A stretch of 64,000 nt of DNA, from contig NZ_CP036269.1 of the NCBI RefSeq assembly GCF_007744675.1, positions 4,567,546 to 4,631,545 of the forward strand, read 5' to 3'. The notes beneath the pieces were generated by a model. That model saw only the letters and a list, made by a program, of their open reading frames with translations. It was not told the DNA's origin and did not search any database. Numbering within the stretch: the stretch's first letter is position 1; the number at the start of each line of letters is the position of its first letter. Made by a program: the position numbers and the translations under genes. Below, in pieces: positions 17,198 to 25,509 of this stretch. The stretch comes from Gimesia alba. Lineage in GTDB: Bacteria; Planctomycetota; Planctomycetia; Planctomycetales; Planctomycetaceae.

Positions 17198-18004
17198 GCC
17201 GGTTGGATAGAGTGGGCTTGCATTGTTGTTGTTTGCGAGCCAATCGCAGAACCCTTCAAGCTCAGGACCACCTATGTTGATAGTGTACTGCGTACCAAAT
17301 ATAGCAATCACAAAATACATTTCCTTCTTGGGAGTGTATAGAAGCGTGAATTCATGCGGGATGTCATATGGTAGCCCGGTGTCCGAATCGAGAAGCGGTT
17401 TTCTTTCCGGGTAGATTTGACACTCGTGATATGGCCAGTCGGCACTCCCTTCAGTAAATCGGGCGTAACGTCTTGATTCGTCAAGTGCAGAGTTGTTTAT
17501 GTGGTCCGATAAGATTCCATCGTCCACCGGGAGCATTCGATAAGCGAGAGACTCGATCCCCATGACCAAGAGAAATCGCGAGAACAATCGTTGCGGCGGT
17601 TTCTCTGGAACGGGAAACATTGCTGTTAACCGATGAGATGTGAGTAAACGATTTACAAATCGGTCGTTGTCGGATTCGTCCGCTGCCGACAAATACCGTG
17701 AACCGTCGCGCGCGAACCCCATTTCCAACGATAGTGCATCTGGAAATGAGAGCATGTTTTGAACAGGCACCCGTTTTCGCTTGCTGGGGATCCCGTTGCG
17801 GTGACGAGCCTGCATCAAGAAATCGGAGCTAAGAAGAGGGCCTTCGATCTTTCGTGCGAAGTAGTTATTGCAACCATCGCAAACGATGCCCGGCGGCAAT
17901 ACGTGTTCAGTGTTTCCGAGAGATTCAGGAACAATGTGTTCGGAGGAAACAAAACTTGCCGTCATCGATTTGCAAAAGATGCATTGAAATGGTGTGTGCG
18001 CCAT
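17192..18004 (-). CDS. HNH-endonuclease-like protein (cassette gene)
   Basis: This is a 270-residue protein. The N-terminus carries CIFCKS, then SSEHIVPESLGN and VCDGCNNYFARKIEG: two Cys pairs around an EHIVP core as in HNH_5-type nucleases. The remaining 200 residues are an unknown domain rich in acidic and aromatic residues. Its TAA stop overlaps the attC-like box at 17191-17198, so it behaves as a cassette gene. It is the most promoter-proximal gene of the minus-strand row. Function as a nuclease is inferred. Confidence 0.65.
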   Translation of the reverse strand: MAHTPFQCIFCKSMTASFVSSEHIVPESLGNTEHVLPPGIVCDGCNNYFARKIEGPLLSSDFLMQARHRNGIPSKRKRVPVQNMLSFPDALSLEMGFARDGSRYLSAADESDNDRFVNRLLTSHRLTAMFPVPEKPPQRLFSRFLLVMGIESLAYRMLPVDDGILSDHINNSALDESRRYARFTEGSADWPYHECQIYPERKPLLDSDTGLPYDIPHEFTLLYTPKKEMYFVIAIFGTQYTINIGGPELEGFCDWLANNNNASPLYPTGT

Positions 18005-18956
18005 GAGGACTCCGTTCGTATTGATTTTCCGCTAAGACACACCAGCGATAGATTGGTTCGGGAGGCACATAACTATTGATACACAGAATATGTTTCTGTC
18101 TAAATCTATCAGGATTTCTGCCTATTACCAAATGACAACACATGGCCCAAAGTCCACTACCTAAGTCCTTCAGGGAATACCCCCCCTGGCAGCGGATGTT
18201 GATCCTCTCCTCTCAATCAGTATCACGCAGCATGACTGCTATCGCAACCGTTCCCCCAAGCTCCTTGACCAGATGCGAAATAAGTTACGAGTACTGCTTA
18301 TAGCAGCGAATACTATTCTCTGTCTTTCATACTTACTTTGACAGTTTAAGGGGTTATGTGAACTCGCTTTGGTGAACCAACCGAAAGATATTACCGCGAA
18401 AATGCATGGCTTCCACGCACACGTATGGAGTCCGCGTATTGGGTGGTTTAAAAAACATTCGCGAATACCTTTTCATTAAAGACAGAGGGGGCGATAACCG
18501 CTTTTGCAAACACGTCATCTTCGCGGTAACGTTCCATCCAGTGGTTCAGTTCGAGAACATGGATATTATCGAACAGGAACATCGCTGGGATCACCGAGTC
18601 ACGAATAATGAATGGATGGGTCAGTGCGTCCATGACATATCGTTTACTCTCAATGCCTAACTTGAATTAGACTGAATTATTTCGGTAAAACTCATTTAGG
18701 GTAGACTTATTAAAATTCTGTTTAACCAAGGATGGATTGTCAAGAAAATATGAGGAAATTGCAATGAACAAAGGAATTAAGTTGAAAGATTCGAATCGGT
18801 GAAACCATCCGCTGGCGGAAAGGTGTCCCGTCAAACCTTCCGTGTGACACGGGCTTCTATACACAGGGCAGTCTGATGTAGGAGTTGCTATCTATTCAAG
18901 ATTCGCAGCGAACCCACATATGTCGGCTCGCCGCGTATTGCGAATCCTTCAGTCCC
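18005..18956. other. 950-bp region without a supported gene
   Basis: It contains the second copy of the dispersed repeat (18667-18840). A 61-codon minus-strand frame (18448-18633) has protein-like composition (DALTHPFIIRDSVIPAM) but is closed by stops on both sides and matches nothing I know; it may be a gene fragment. The first 170 bp, which hold ACATAACT, may include the promoter of the cassette row. Confidence 0.4.
18667..18840. repeat. Dispersed repeat, copy 2
   Basis: Related to 15071-15290, same orientation. Here the right part can fold: CCGCTGGCGG and AAGGTGTCCCGTCAAACCTT are short inverted repeats, and GTGTGACACGGGC follows. No protein gene is evident, so a structured RNA, cassette-associated leader or remnant mobile sequence are options. 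Confidence 0.55.
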
Positions 18957-19229
18957 CTACTCCGATACTTCCGCTTCAATGCGTTCGATGTAGCCCTGAG
19001 CGAGCTGAAGTACCCGCACTGCCTGCGGCAGTTCAGCAAGACCAAATGAAGAAGTGAATTTTGTTTCATCCTCATCGCGGTAGGAACGTTGAATGTTGAC
19101 GCTGTGAAATTCACGACCTCCCAGATTGGTCTCCACTTCGTTGACAAACACACTCGCGGAAACAAAACCGATGCGGAAAACTTTTACAGGTTTTTTGCCA
19201 GTGTTTCTTGTACTACTCTTTTTGGCCAC
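18957..19229 (-). CDS. Conserved-looking small hypothetical protein
   Basis: This protein is about 90 residues, starting at the GTG at 19229 (VAKKSSTRN) with GTGAGG upstream; another GTG lies 12 bp earlier. The pattern KVFRIGFVSASVFVNE ... REFHSVNIQRSYRDEDETKFTSSFGLAELPQAVRVLQLAQGYI is familiar from small proteins on plasmid-like modules, where a strand-rich core precedes a helix. The function is unknown. It stands between the cassette row and the replication module. Confidence 0.65.
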   Translation of the reverse strand: MAKKSSTRNTGKKPVKVFRIGFVSASVFVNEVETNLGGREFHSVNIQRSYRDEDETKFTSSFGLAELPQAVRVLQLAQGYIERIEAEVSE

Positions 19230-19241
19230 ATGGCACCTCAC

Positions 19242-19904
19242 TTTCTTTCAAAAGATCAAGATTCGCTTTACGACACAATGTCGTTGAGCCAATGTGCCAC
19301 GACATCACTTTTCGTGCAAAAAAGTCCTGTCTGATTTCAGAGGCGATTTTCTTTTCCAGCAGTCCCCTACTCTAAAGAAAGTTGTCGATTCAGTTACCAA
19401 TATCTGTGACGTCCCCTCAATTTCTTGTGTCACATGGAAAATGGCTATTCACCATTCTCACAATTCTGTCTACCGAATTTCCCAACTGGGAACAGACGAC
19501 AACTCAGTTTTAACTTCGCGACACGTGTCGCGACGGCGGTGTGCGACAGACGCAAGCCATGAAAAGTCTGAATCAGGACAGGTCGCAGGACAGGACCTGT
19601 TTGATGTCCTACGTCATGGCCCGAGTCATTGCGATGGGATGACTCGCGTCATGTCGCTTGTCTTTGCAGAATGGTTTCATACATCGGACTTTGAACAGAC
19701 AAAGGAGACAGTTTCATCTGAGACAGAGAGTATGCCTTCAGGTAGGACAGGACGCGGACTATAGACGTTGTGTAGTGAGTCAAGTCGCACGGCAGGTTCA
19801 CGTCAATGTCTCACGTCCTGATCCGAGTCAGAGTGGGGGACTGGCGTGCGTCGTGTCGCAATTTTCGATTGCATCTTTGATAACACCTCCGGCATACTCC
19901 GGGC
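19242..19904. other. Palindrome-rich upstream region, candidate replication origin
   Basis: 660 bp without a supported gene. From 19500 to 19870 there are repeated GTCGC/GCGAC words, a perfect 18-bp palindrome TCGCGACACGTGTCGCGA (19516-19533), the inverted pair ACAGGTC/GACCTGT (19578-19584, 19594-19600) and CGAGTCAT/ATGACTCG (19622-19629, 19639-19646). It lies directly before the replication-protein-like genes, so an origin, partition site or operator is plausible. Confidence 0.5.
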
Positions 19905-20498
19905 ATGACAAACGATCCCTTCATCACTTTCAAAGAGGCGGCAGATCTCCTTGGCGACGTCAGCAAGAAAACGATTGAACGTTTCTACAAGAGAGAAAAA
20001 GACAATCCTGAGTATGCTGATGCTTTTGAACACAGGCCCGATGCCAAAGGAGCCAAGTTTTTCATTCGAAAAAGCATCGCCCTACAGACTGAATTCAAAC
20101 AGGGGAGTACTGGCAAGTCATCCACAGCGGACAATTCTGATGTCGTCAGAGAGGCCATTCATGAGCTTACCAACCAACTCCAAGTCAAGGACCAACAATT
20201 GGCAACAAAGGACCAGCAACTGGTAACAAAAGATAAACAAATTGAAAGCCTTCAGGAGAATTTAAAGAACGAACAGATACTCCATTTAAGAGCACAGGAA
20301 AAAGCGAGGCCATTTATTAAGTCTCTATTGATGTTGACCAGTCGTAAAAATCAAGAAGAGGGGATGCCTGATTCTGTTCCCAATCGACCGATCTCAGGCA
20401 GGAAGGTTAGAACCGGTTTTCTCATCACGTTCACAGTGGCCTTCGCCGTGCTGATCATCCTCATCATCGTCAAAATTATTCTGTCGTATTTCTTCTAA
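19905..20498 (+). CDS. HTH/coiled-coil protein with C-terminal membrane anchor
   Basis: This is a 197-residue protein. The N-terminal 60 residues (ITFKEAADLLGDVSKKTIERFYKRE) resemble a MerR/excisionase-type helix-turn-helix. A coiled coil follows at about 80-125 with the near-repeat KDQQLATKDQQLVTKDKQ. A single hydrophobic helix closes the protein (about 172-196). This would place a DNA-binding head on the membrane, as expected for a partition or anchoring factor of the element. It is 19 bp upstream of the replication-initiator-like gene. I recognise no named family. Confidence 0.6.
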   Translation: MTNDPFITFKEAADLLGDVSKKTIERFYKREKDNPEYADAFEHRPDAKGAKFFIRKSIALQTEFKQGSTGKSSTADNSDVVREAIHELTNQLQVKDQQLATKDQQLVTKDKQIESLQENLKNEQILHLRAQEKARPFIKSLLMLTSRKNQEEGMPDSVPNRPISGRKVRTGFLITFTVAFAVLIILIIVKIILSYFF

Positions 20499-20517
20499 TA
20501 ACATTCGTCGTCGTTGT

Positions 20518-21993
20518 ATGAGGACTCCAGCTAATCAGACATCGGCCTCTGAAGATAAATCCACTGAGACGAACATCTTCAAAGGCTTCGAACATCTGAC
20601 GGCCAACTATATTTATTGCCCCAATCAGTTTTTTGAAGTCTGCCTGCGCCATCAGTCGCGGAGTTGTGTGAGGCTTGTGGCTTACATTCTTCGACAGACC
20701 CTGGGATATCTTGACAGGCATGGAGATCCTGTGAAACAGGACATCCGGGTTTCGTACAAAGACATTTCCCATTATGCCGGTGTTAGTACCAGGTCGATTC
20801 CCAAGGCACTGGCCGAGGCGGAATCCGGAAAATTCATTTGCTGTGTGACGCCAGGCATCGCCAAAGCCCCTGGCCAACGCGGTCAGGCAGCTGAGTACCG
20901 GCTCCAGTGGGGGAGTGATGGTGACAAATACACCAACGCCCCACAACGGTTCACCGGATTCTACACGGGCGAAGGCTATCGTTCTCCCATCCCGAATGGA
21001 TACTTTGATGTTGTTGTCCCGCGAGAGACTCTAGCGATGGCAAAAGTGGTAGGAACGGTTTTACGTCACACGGTAGGCTACGCCAATCAGTTTGGCACCG
21101 GGCGACGTTCTCACGCTCCATTGCCGTACAGTTACATTCACCAGTTTGCAAATCTTAACGATCCCAAGACGCTGTCAGATACCCTCAAAAAGGCCCAGCA
21201 AAAAGGCTATATAAAGCGAGTGACTGCAGGTTGTTTTGACACAAATGCAGGTAAACAAAGCCGTGCCGCCAGTTATGCCGTGATCTGGCAGCCTGAAGCC
21301 GCAAAAGTCGATAAGACAGCAAAAACCCTAGCGGCCTGTGCTGAAGACGGCAAAATCCCTAGCGAGAAGACGGCAGAAAGCCTATCGGAAAAAGACGGCA
21401 ATAACCCCAGCGATAGAAAGACAGGTTTCAAAGACTCTTCTAAACAACAGGCTGAATTTGTTGTTGCTCCTGAATTCCAGGAATCCTTTCAGTTACTGAT
21501 GCAGGTCGATTTCAATGGAGAGCGATTCAGCCAGGAGACAGCCTTGCAGCTGGCTCAGAGTAGGGGACTGTCAGAAATTCAACAACAGATCGCTTGGTTA
21601 CCCAAGAGGAAAGCTGATCGCAATCCATTGGGAATGCTCCGAATTGCAATTGAGCAGAACTGGTCTGCACCAACGGAAGTTCAAGAACGAGAGCGAAATC
21701 GGGCCAACGCTCACAAGGAAAAAAAGAGAGAACTGGCAAAGGCCACTCGGATGGATGAAATTGACCGTGCCAAACAGGAACGTCGTTTTAACAGACAACA
21801 AGCCATGCCTTGGTGGAATGGACTTTCAAGAGAGAAGCAGGCTGCAATCAAACAAGAAGCATACGAGCGGCTGGATAGTGACTTTCATCGAAAACGCTTT
21901 CGCACAAATGACAAATTTTGCCTGGAGAAATGCCTGGATGAGCTGTGTCTCCAAGAGGGAATAGTTCCTGCCATGACTTCCGTTTCTAACTGA
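20518..21993 (+). CDS. Replication-initiator-like protein with two winged-helix domains
   Basis: This is a 491-residue protein. Residues about 45-110 (VRLVAYILRQTLGYLDRHG ... YKDISHYAGVSTRSIPKAL) and about 175-240 (AKVVGTVLRHTVGYANQFG ... YSYIHQFANLNDPKTLSDTL) are similar to each other, an internal duplication of a winged-helix DNA-binding unit as in plasmid or phage replication initiators. The C-terminal third is charged and helical. It is downstream of the palindrome-rich region and in line with two small DNA-binding genes. The role as Rep of the element is inferred from this. Confidence 0.6.
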   Translation: MRTPANQTSASEDKSTETNIFKGFEHLTANYIYCPNQFFEVCLRHQSRSCVRLVAYILRQTLGYLDRHGDPVKQDIRVSYKDISHYAGVSTRSIPKALAEAESGKFICCVTPGIAKAPGQRGQAAEYRLQWGSDGDKYTNAPQRFTGFYTGEGYRSPIPNGYFDVVVPRETLAMAKVVGTVLRHTVGYANQFGTGRRSHAPLPYSYIHQFANLNDPKTLSDTLKKAQQKGYIKRVTAGCFDTNAGKQSRAASYAVIWQPEAAKVDKTAKTLAACAEDGKIPSEKTAESLSEKDGNNPSDRKTGFKDSSKQQAEFVVAPEFQESFQLLMQVDFNGERFSQETALQLAQSRGLSEIQQQIAWLPKRKADRNPLGMLRIAIEQNWSAPTEVQERERNRANAHKEKKRELAKATRMDEIDRAKQERRFNRQQAMPWWNGLSREKQAAIKQEAYERLDSDFHRKRFRTNDKFCLEKCLDELCLQEGIVPAMTSVSN

Positions 21994-22018
21994 CTTTTAT
22001 CTTATTCTCCAACACTTC

Positions 22019-22393
22019 ATGCCTGCCACTCAAGTGATTGATAACACAATTCATTTCCAGCGATACAACTCAGGAGTTTTTACCACATGGAATGATGATT
22101 TTGTTCCGAATGAATTTCAAAAACAGAACAAAAAACATTTAGTAAAAGTGGTTAAAGAGAAAAAGCAGAATCAGAAGCGACGAGAACTACAACAGACTAT
22201 TTTAAAACTTCTAATTGATGCCGATGATCAGCCAGTACATATCAATGAGATCGCCGCGCACATTCACCGTTCGCCAAGAGCGACGGTGCGATTTCTTCGT
22301 AAGCACGCAGATGACTTATGGATTGATCGGAATGGTGAGAGAATATTGTGGTACACATCACTTCGTTTTCTTCCTGACCGGCTCTTTTATTAA
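22019..22393 (+). CDS. Small winged-helix DNA-binding protein
   Basis: This is a 124-residue protein, basic in the middle (NKKHLVKVVKEKKQNQKRR). The C-terminal half reads ILKLLIDADDQPVHINEIAAHIHRSPRATVRFLRKHADDL, a clear winged helix. It begins 25 bp after the replication-like gene, probably the same transcript. It may be a copy-control or accessory replication factor. Confidence 0.6.
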   Translation: MPATQVIDNTIHFQRYNSGVFTTWNDDFVPNEFQKQNKKHLVKVVKEKKQNQKRRELQQTILKLLIDADDQPVHINEIAAHIHRSPRATVRFLRKHADDLWIDRNGERILWYTSLRFLPDRLFY

Positions 22394-22500
22394 CATCAGT
22401 TCGATCAAATTCAGATGCTCATTCACAATTCTTCAACAAATCTTGGCCACCTCAGAGCGGTGAATACGAAAATCACCACATCAAATTAAGGTACCATGTA

Positions 22501-22830
22501 GGTTCCCCTGTAACCCTCCCTGCTAACAGGGAAGCCAACAGGGGAGTGCCGGCGATCGGAGATCGACACGGCATCGGCTTGGGAAAGCCGAAAAGTCGCC
22601 ACTAGGAGTGGCACACCGCTCACGGGCTGTCACCCGCGAGGCAGCAGCCTCCGACACGCCCCGTGGAAGGGGACGGCTCCATCTGCTGCCTCGCGGCTTC
22701 CTGCGTCAGCTCTCTCGCGGGTGCCACACATCGCCCCCGACGGGGATCGGCCGCAGAGCAGGTACTTCTGCCCGTGCTATTCGCACGGGAGACACTTCCC
22801 ACAATTGCGTTTCACCGCCCCTAGAACGCG
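22501..22830. other. Dense cluster of inverted repeats (oriT/oriV or structured RNA candidate)
   Basis: This GC-rich block in AT-rich surroundings has no supported gene. It holds nested CCCCTGT...ACAGGGG (22505-22544) around CCCTG/CAGGG; CGATC/GATCG; CGGCTT/AAGCCG; GCCACT/AGTGGC (22597-22611); CCGCGAGGCAGCAG (22634-22647) with exact complement CTGCTGCCTCGCGG (22683-22696); CACCCGCGAG (22631-22640) also with CTCGCGGGTG (22714-22723); CCCC/GGGG; and CCCGTGC/GCACGGG (22771-22789). The two long stems share one arm and exclude each other. Confidence 0.65.
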
Positions 22831-22994
22831 CACCATCTTCACTCGTGGACAGTGGGTAAAAACGGTCGAATTCCGGAATATTTATAAATAGTATAGCTAA
22901 AATGGAACGGCCGCTTAGCTGTGCATTATCGCGCTTGTGGTGATAGTATTGAACTTAGATTTCGTCCGATCCGCAATCCCGGTGATTTTTTTTG

Positions 22995-23354
22995 TTATGT
23001 TGTGACTTTTTTCTCTTGGGTTTGCAGTCGCTTAATCCAGATGTAAAGCACCAACGCAATCACGACAAATACCCATCCGCTCCAGAACATCGCGCTGTCA
23101 GCGTTTGCTAGAAGAGGGTCTGGTATTCCAAGATATCGTACTGCAAGTTGCTGCAGCACTGGTTGCCACCAAGGTGCTGCGATCAGTGCCACACCAGCTA
23201 TTGCGAAGAATTTTGCGAATCTTGCGTTTGGGTCACCAAACCAAAGTAGCGCTATTGCATGAATCGTCTCCGACATCGTATGCGGGACAGATGCTGGTGT
23301 GGCGAAAATATTTGATTTATTTTGTTGGTTGCTCTGGTCGACAACTGATGGCAA
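22995..23354 (-). CDS. Small two-helix membrane protein
   Basis: This is a 119-residue protein from a TTG four bases after the upstream stop, or 93 residues from the ATG at 23276 (MSETIHAIALLWFGD). Two hydrophobic segments (about 46-62, 86-106 of the long form) surround a short loop; the C-terminal tail is basic. The TAA stop lies inside GTTATGT, a box like those of the attC-like sites. It follows the winged-helix-like gene and looks translationally coupled to it. Possible small membrane effector; function unknown. Confidence 0.55.
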   Translation of the reverse strand: MPSVVDQSNQQNKSNIFATPASVPHTMSETIHAIALLWFGDPNARFAKFFAIAGVALIAAPWWQPVLQQLAVRYLGIPDPLLANADSAMFWSGWVFVVIALVLYIWIKRLQTQEKKVTT

Positions 23355-23358
23355 AATC

Positions 23359-23835
23359 TCAAAAAAAATAGGGCAGTCTCTGGCCCAGTTGATAGGTGGG
23401 TTTAATAACGTTTCGTGTTTTCAAGAACTCACAGACGGAGTTCTTTTGGCTGTTATCAATATCAATGCCATCGAAGAGTATGTCGACGGAAGTTCCCATT
23501 GTTCCGCTCTTGAACATATCAGCGAGTCGGTTTAGACACGTAATTTCAACATCTGCAAACGACATAGGCTCATCAGCAGATTTTTCAGGCACACGTAGCT
23601 GCTCAGCTACGGAAAGAAGTTGCGGGAGAATCGTAATGGTATCCCGATCAAGGAATTCGACCATCTGAAATCGTCGAAAACGGTCAACCACTTTCACTAC
23701 ATGTTCACGACCGAGTTCTTTGTACTGCGGGAAATCGCTGATAGCAACGTATTCGCCTTGAGTGTCAAAGTGTTCGGACAGGAATGTAAGACATTCGGCA
23801 TCGTATTCGTCGAAGGATATTTCTATTCGTGTCAT
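23359..23835 (-). CDS. Hypothetical winged-helix-like protein
   Basis: This is a 158-residue protein starting at MTRIEISFDEYDAE (a GTG seven codons upstream is possible). The middle (YKELGREHVVKVVDRFRRFQMVEFLDRDTITILPQLLSVAEQL) looks like a winged helix or ordering domain; the C-terminus is LCEFLKTRNVI-like helical. No catalytic motif. It precedes the small membrane gene by four bases, so it is a two-gene operon, possibly sensor plus membrane effector. Confidence 0.55.
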   Translation of the reverse strand: MTRIEISFDEYDAECLTFLSEHFDTQGEYVAISDFPQYKELGREHVVKVVDRFRRFQMVEFLDRDTITILPQLLSVAEQLRVPEKSADEPMSFADVEITCLNRLADMFKSGTMGTSVDILFDGIDIDNSQKNSVCEFLKTRNVIKPTYQLGQRLPYFF

Positions 23836-23977
23836 TACTGGATCTACTTTTGCCACAAAACTTGTTATTCACCTATATGGGCTTGTTCAGATATAATTCA
23901 AGCCTATCTATTTCATTTCCCACTTCACCATGACCAAGATCGCGACGCATAGAAATAGCCGCATTATTTCAGATTAC

Positions 23978-25375
23978 TCAGGCTTTCTTAACCGTTCGAA
24001 ATCCCATATCTGGGTTTGTGTTTTCTGGTAGAAGCCATGCACGAAAGGAACACGCTAGTTCGTTCTCATTACTACCCCATGAACCACCTTTAAAGACTTT
24101 GAACTTGTCGTCATGCGGATCGCCTCGATTCACTATCAGGTCCGCTGCAGTCGTCTCTGGTTTATGATCCCAATCATCTTGGCACCACTCTTTGATATTT
24201 CCCGCAATGTCAAAAATGCCGAATGTGTTTGGTGGATATTTACCGACCTCCGTTGTATCTCCAACGACCATGCCATAATTAGCGATTGCTTCGTTGATAT
24301 GATTGCCCCATGGATAAACCGATTGTTTTTTATCTCCACGGGCTGCTTTTTCATATTCAATTTCTGTCGGCAATCTATAACCATCTTTCTCAAAATCGAA
24401 GGAAAACAGGTTTTCACAGTCGTAGCATGGTGTTCTCCCTTCCTTCTGACTCCTCCAGTTGCAAAATGCAGCTGCTGCCAACCAGTTTACCCATGTTACT
24501 GGATGATCTTTTTTACCTCGCGGATACATATCTCCCTGCCAAGTAAACAGGTAGTATGTATTCATGTGGAAGCTTACGCTTGCATCCTTTCCCCATTCGG
24601 GACAGTCATTAATGAAATCTTTGAATTGGCCATTTGTTATTGGGAAGCGATCAATTTTAAAAGCATCAGTGTAAACTTCATTGAGTGGAAAGTGATTGAT
24701 GCCTGGTTCTTTTGATCCCATCAGAAATGAACCAGCTGGAATCGAAGACATTGATCCAATATCAAATCCTTCCGTGAGATCTCCAAAGGAAAGCCGATTC
24801 TGTAGACGTCCAAAAGCATCTATAACGTCTGATCGAAGATGAGACATTTCCGACTTTAGTTCATCAATCATCCGATCTCGGGTCGCAATGAATGACAATT
24901 GTTCTTCTCGGTTCATTTCAATGTCGAGAAAATCCAAACGTAACCCATAGCACTGAGGGGAATCGAGCAGGGAAGCTATTCGTTCTAAATGGTATAATTC
25001 AACACGTTTATCGCCTGCAACTGTCTGAAGTGTCTCTCTTTCTGCCAATCGCAACTCTTGGTTTGTTACAAATACAATTCCGTCTGCGGCGTTAGCCGCT
25101 ACTCCATCCAAGTCGCCATGCAACTTGTCTTTGATCCGATGAAATGACTGAGGACCACGAGGAAAATATGCAGCACCGATCCATTTGAGCGAATCACGTT
25201 GGCAAACCACATCCTTTAGGCCATCCGGTCCACCGAGAGGATGACTAGGGTCGATGGATTCATAGCCTTCGGCGCGGAGAATATGCGCAGACAATCGCTC
25301 AGAAGCGGGTTGTCCACGATCCCAATCTAGTAGTCGAGACCAAGTTTCATTTCCATTTGTCCGTCTTCGCGTCAT
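23978..25375 (-). CDS. Nuclease-fold sensor-like domain fused to FGE/sulfatase-modifying domain
   Basis: 465 residues from MTRRRTNGN, 479 from an ATG at 25417. N-terminal 140 residues: ERLSAHILRAEGY, then PLGGPDGLKDVVC and KWIGAAYFPRG, a PD-(D/E)XK-like layout whose E-x-K is not kept, so it may bind rather than cut DNA. A helical linker (NREEQLSFIATRDRMIDELKSEM) follows. The C-terminal 260 residues are a formylglycine-generating-enzyme-type domain: IPAGSFLMGSKEPG, FPITNGQFKDFI, HPVTWVNWLAAAAFCNW, YRLPTEIEYEKAARG, GIFDIAGNIKEWCQD, FKGGSWGSNEN. FGE-like domains have a C-type-lectin fold and occur as ligand-binding parts of conflict systems. Confidence 0.75.
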   Translation of the reverse strand: MTRRRTNGNETWSRLLDWDRGQPASERLSAHILRAEGYESIDPSHPLGGPDGLKDVVCQRDSLKWIGAAYFPRGPQSFHRIKDKLHGDLDGVAANAADGIVFVTNQELRLAERETLQTVAGDKRVELYHLERIASLLDSPQCYGLRLDFLDIEMNREEQLSFIATRDRMIDELKSEMSHLRSDVIDAFGRLQNRLSFGDLTEGFDIGSMSSIPAGSFLMGSKEPGINHFPLNEVYTDAFKIDRFPITNGQFKDFINDCPEWGKDASVSFHMNTYYLFTWQGDMYPRGKKDHPVTWVNWLAAAAFCNWRSQKEGRTPCYDCENLFSFDFEKDGYRLPTEIEYEKAARGDKKQSVYPWGNHINEAIANYGMVVGDTTEVGKYPPNTFGIFDIAGNIKEWCQDDWDHKPETTAADLIVNRGDPHDDKFKVFKGGSWGSNENELACSFRAWLLPENTNPDMGFRTVKKA

Positions 25376-25509
25376 AGGCCTGGCACCTAACTCCTCAGTT
25401 AACCTCGATGGGAACATAACGCTGATATATTCGGTTTTTTAGATTGTTAGCCTGAGGCGGGGAGCCATGTTGTTCGCAAATTGAATCATTCATCTTTACT
25501 ACATCACAT

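Noticed and set aside
13496-18004. CRISPR array or restriction-modification operon
   Set aside because: The repeated sites are 90 bp and diverged, not short regular repeats; no methylase accompanies the Mrr-like gene.
20518-21993. Transposase or integrase
   Set aside because: No DDE or R-H-R-Y pattern; two winged helices suit a Rep protein better.
22905-23000. Another attC-like site
   Set aside because: It has a GTTATGT box and suitable length, but its arms do not pair, so I kept it only as a remark.
24113-24715. 200-codon plus-strand frame
   Set aside because: Antisense to the FGE-domain gene.
25380-25440. attC-like box GTTATGT before the FGE-domain gene
   Set aside because: Only one box, with no complementary arms; too weak to call.
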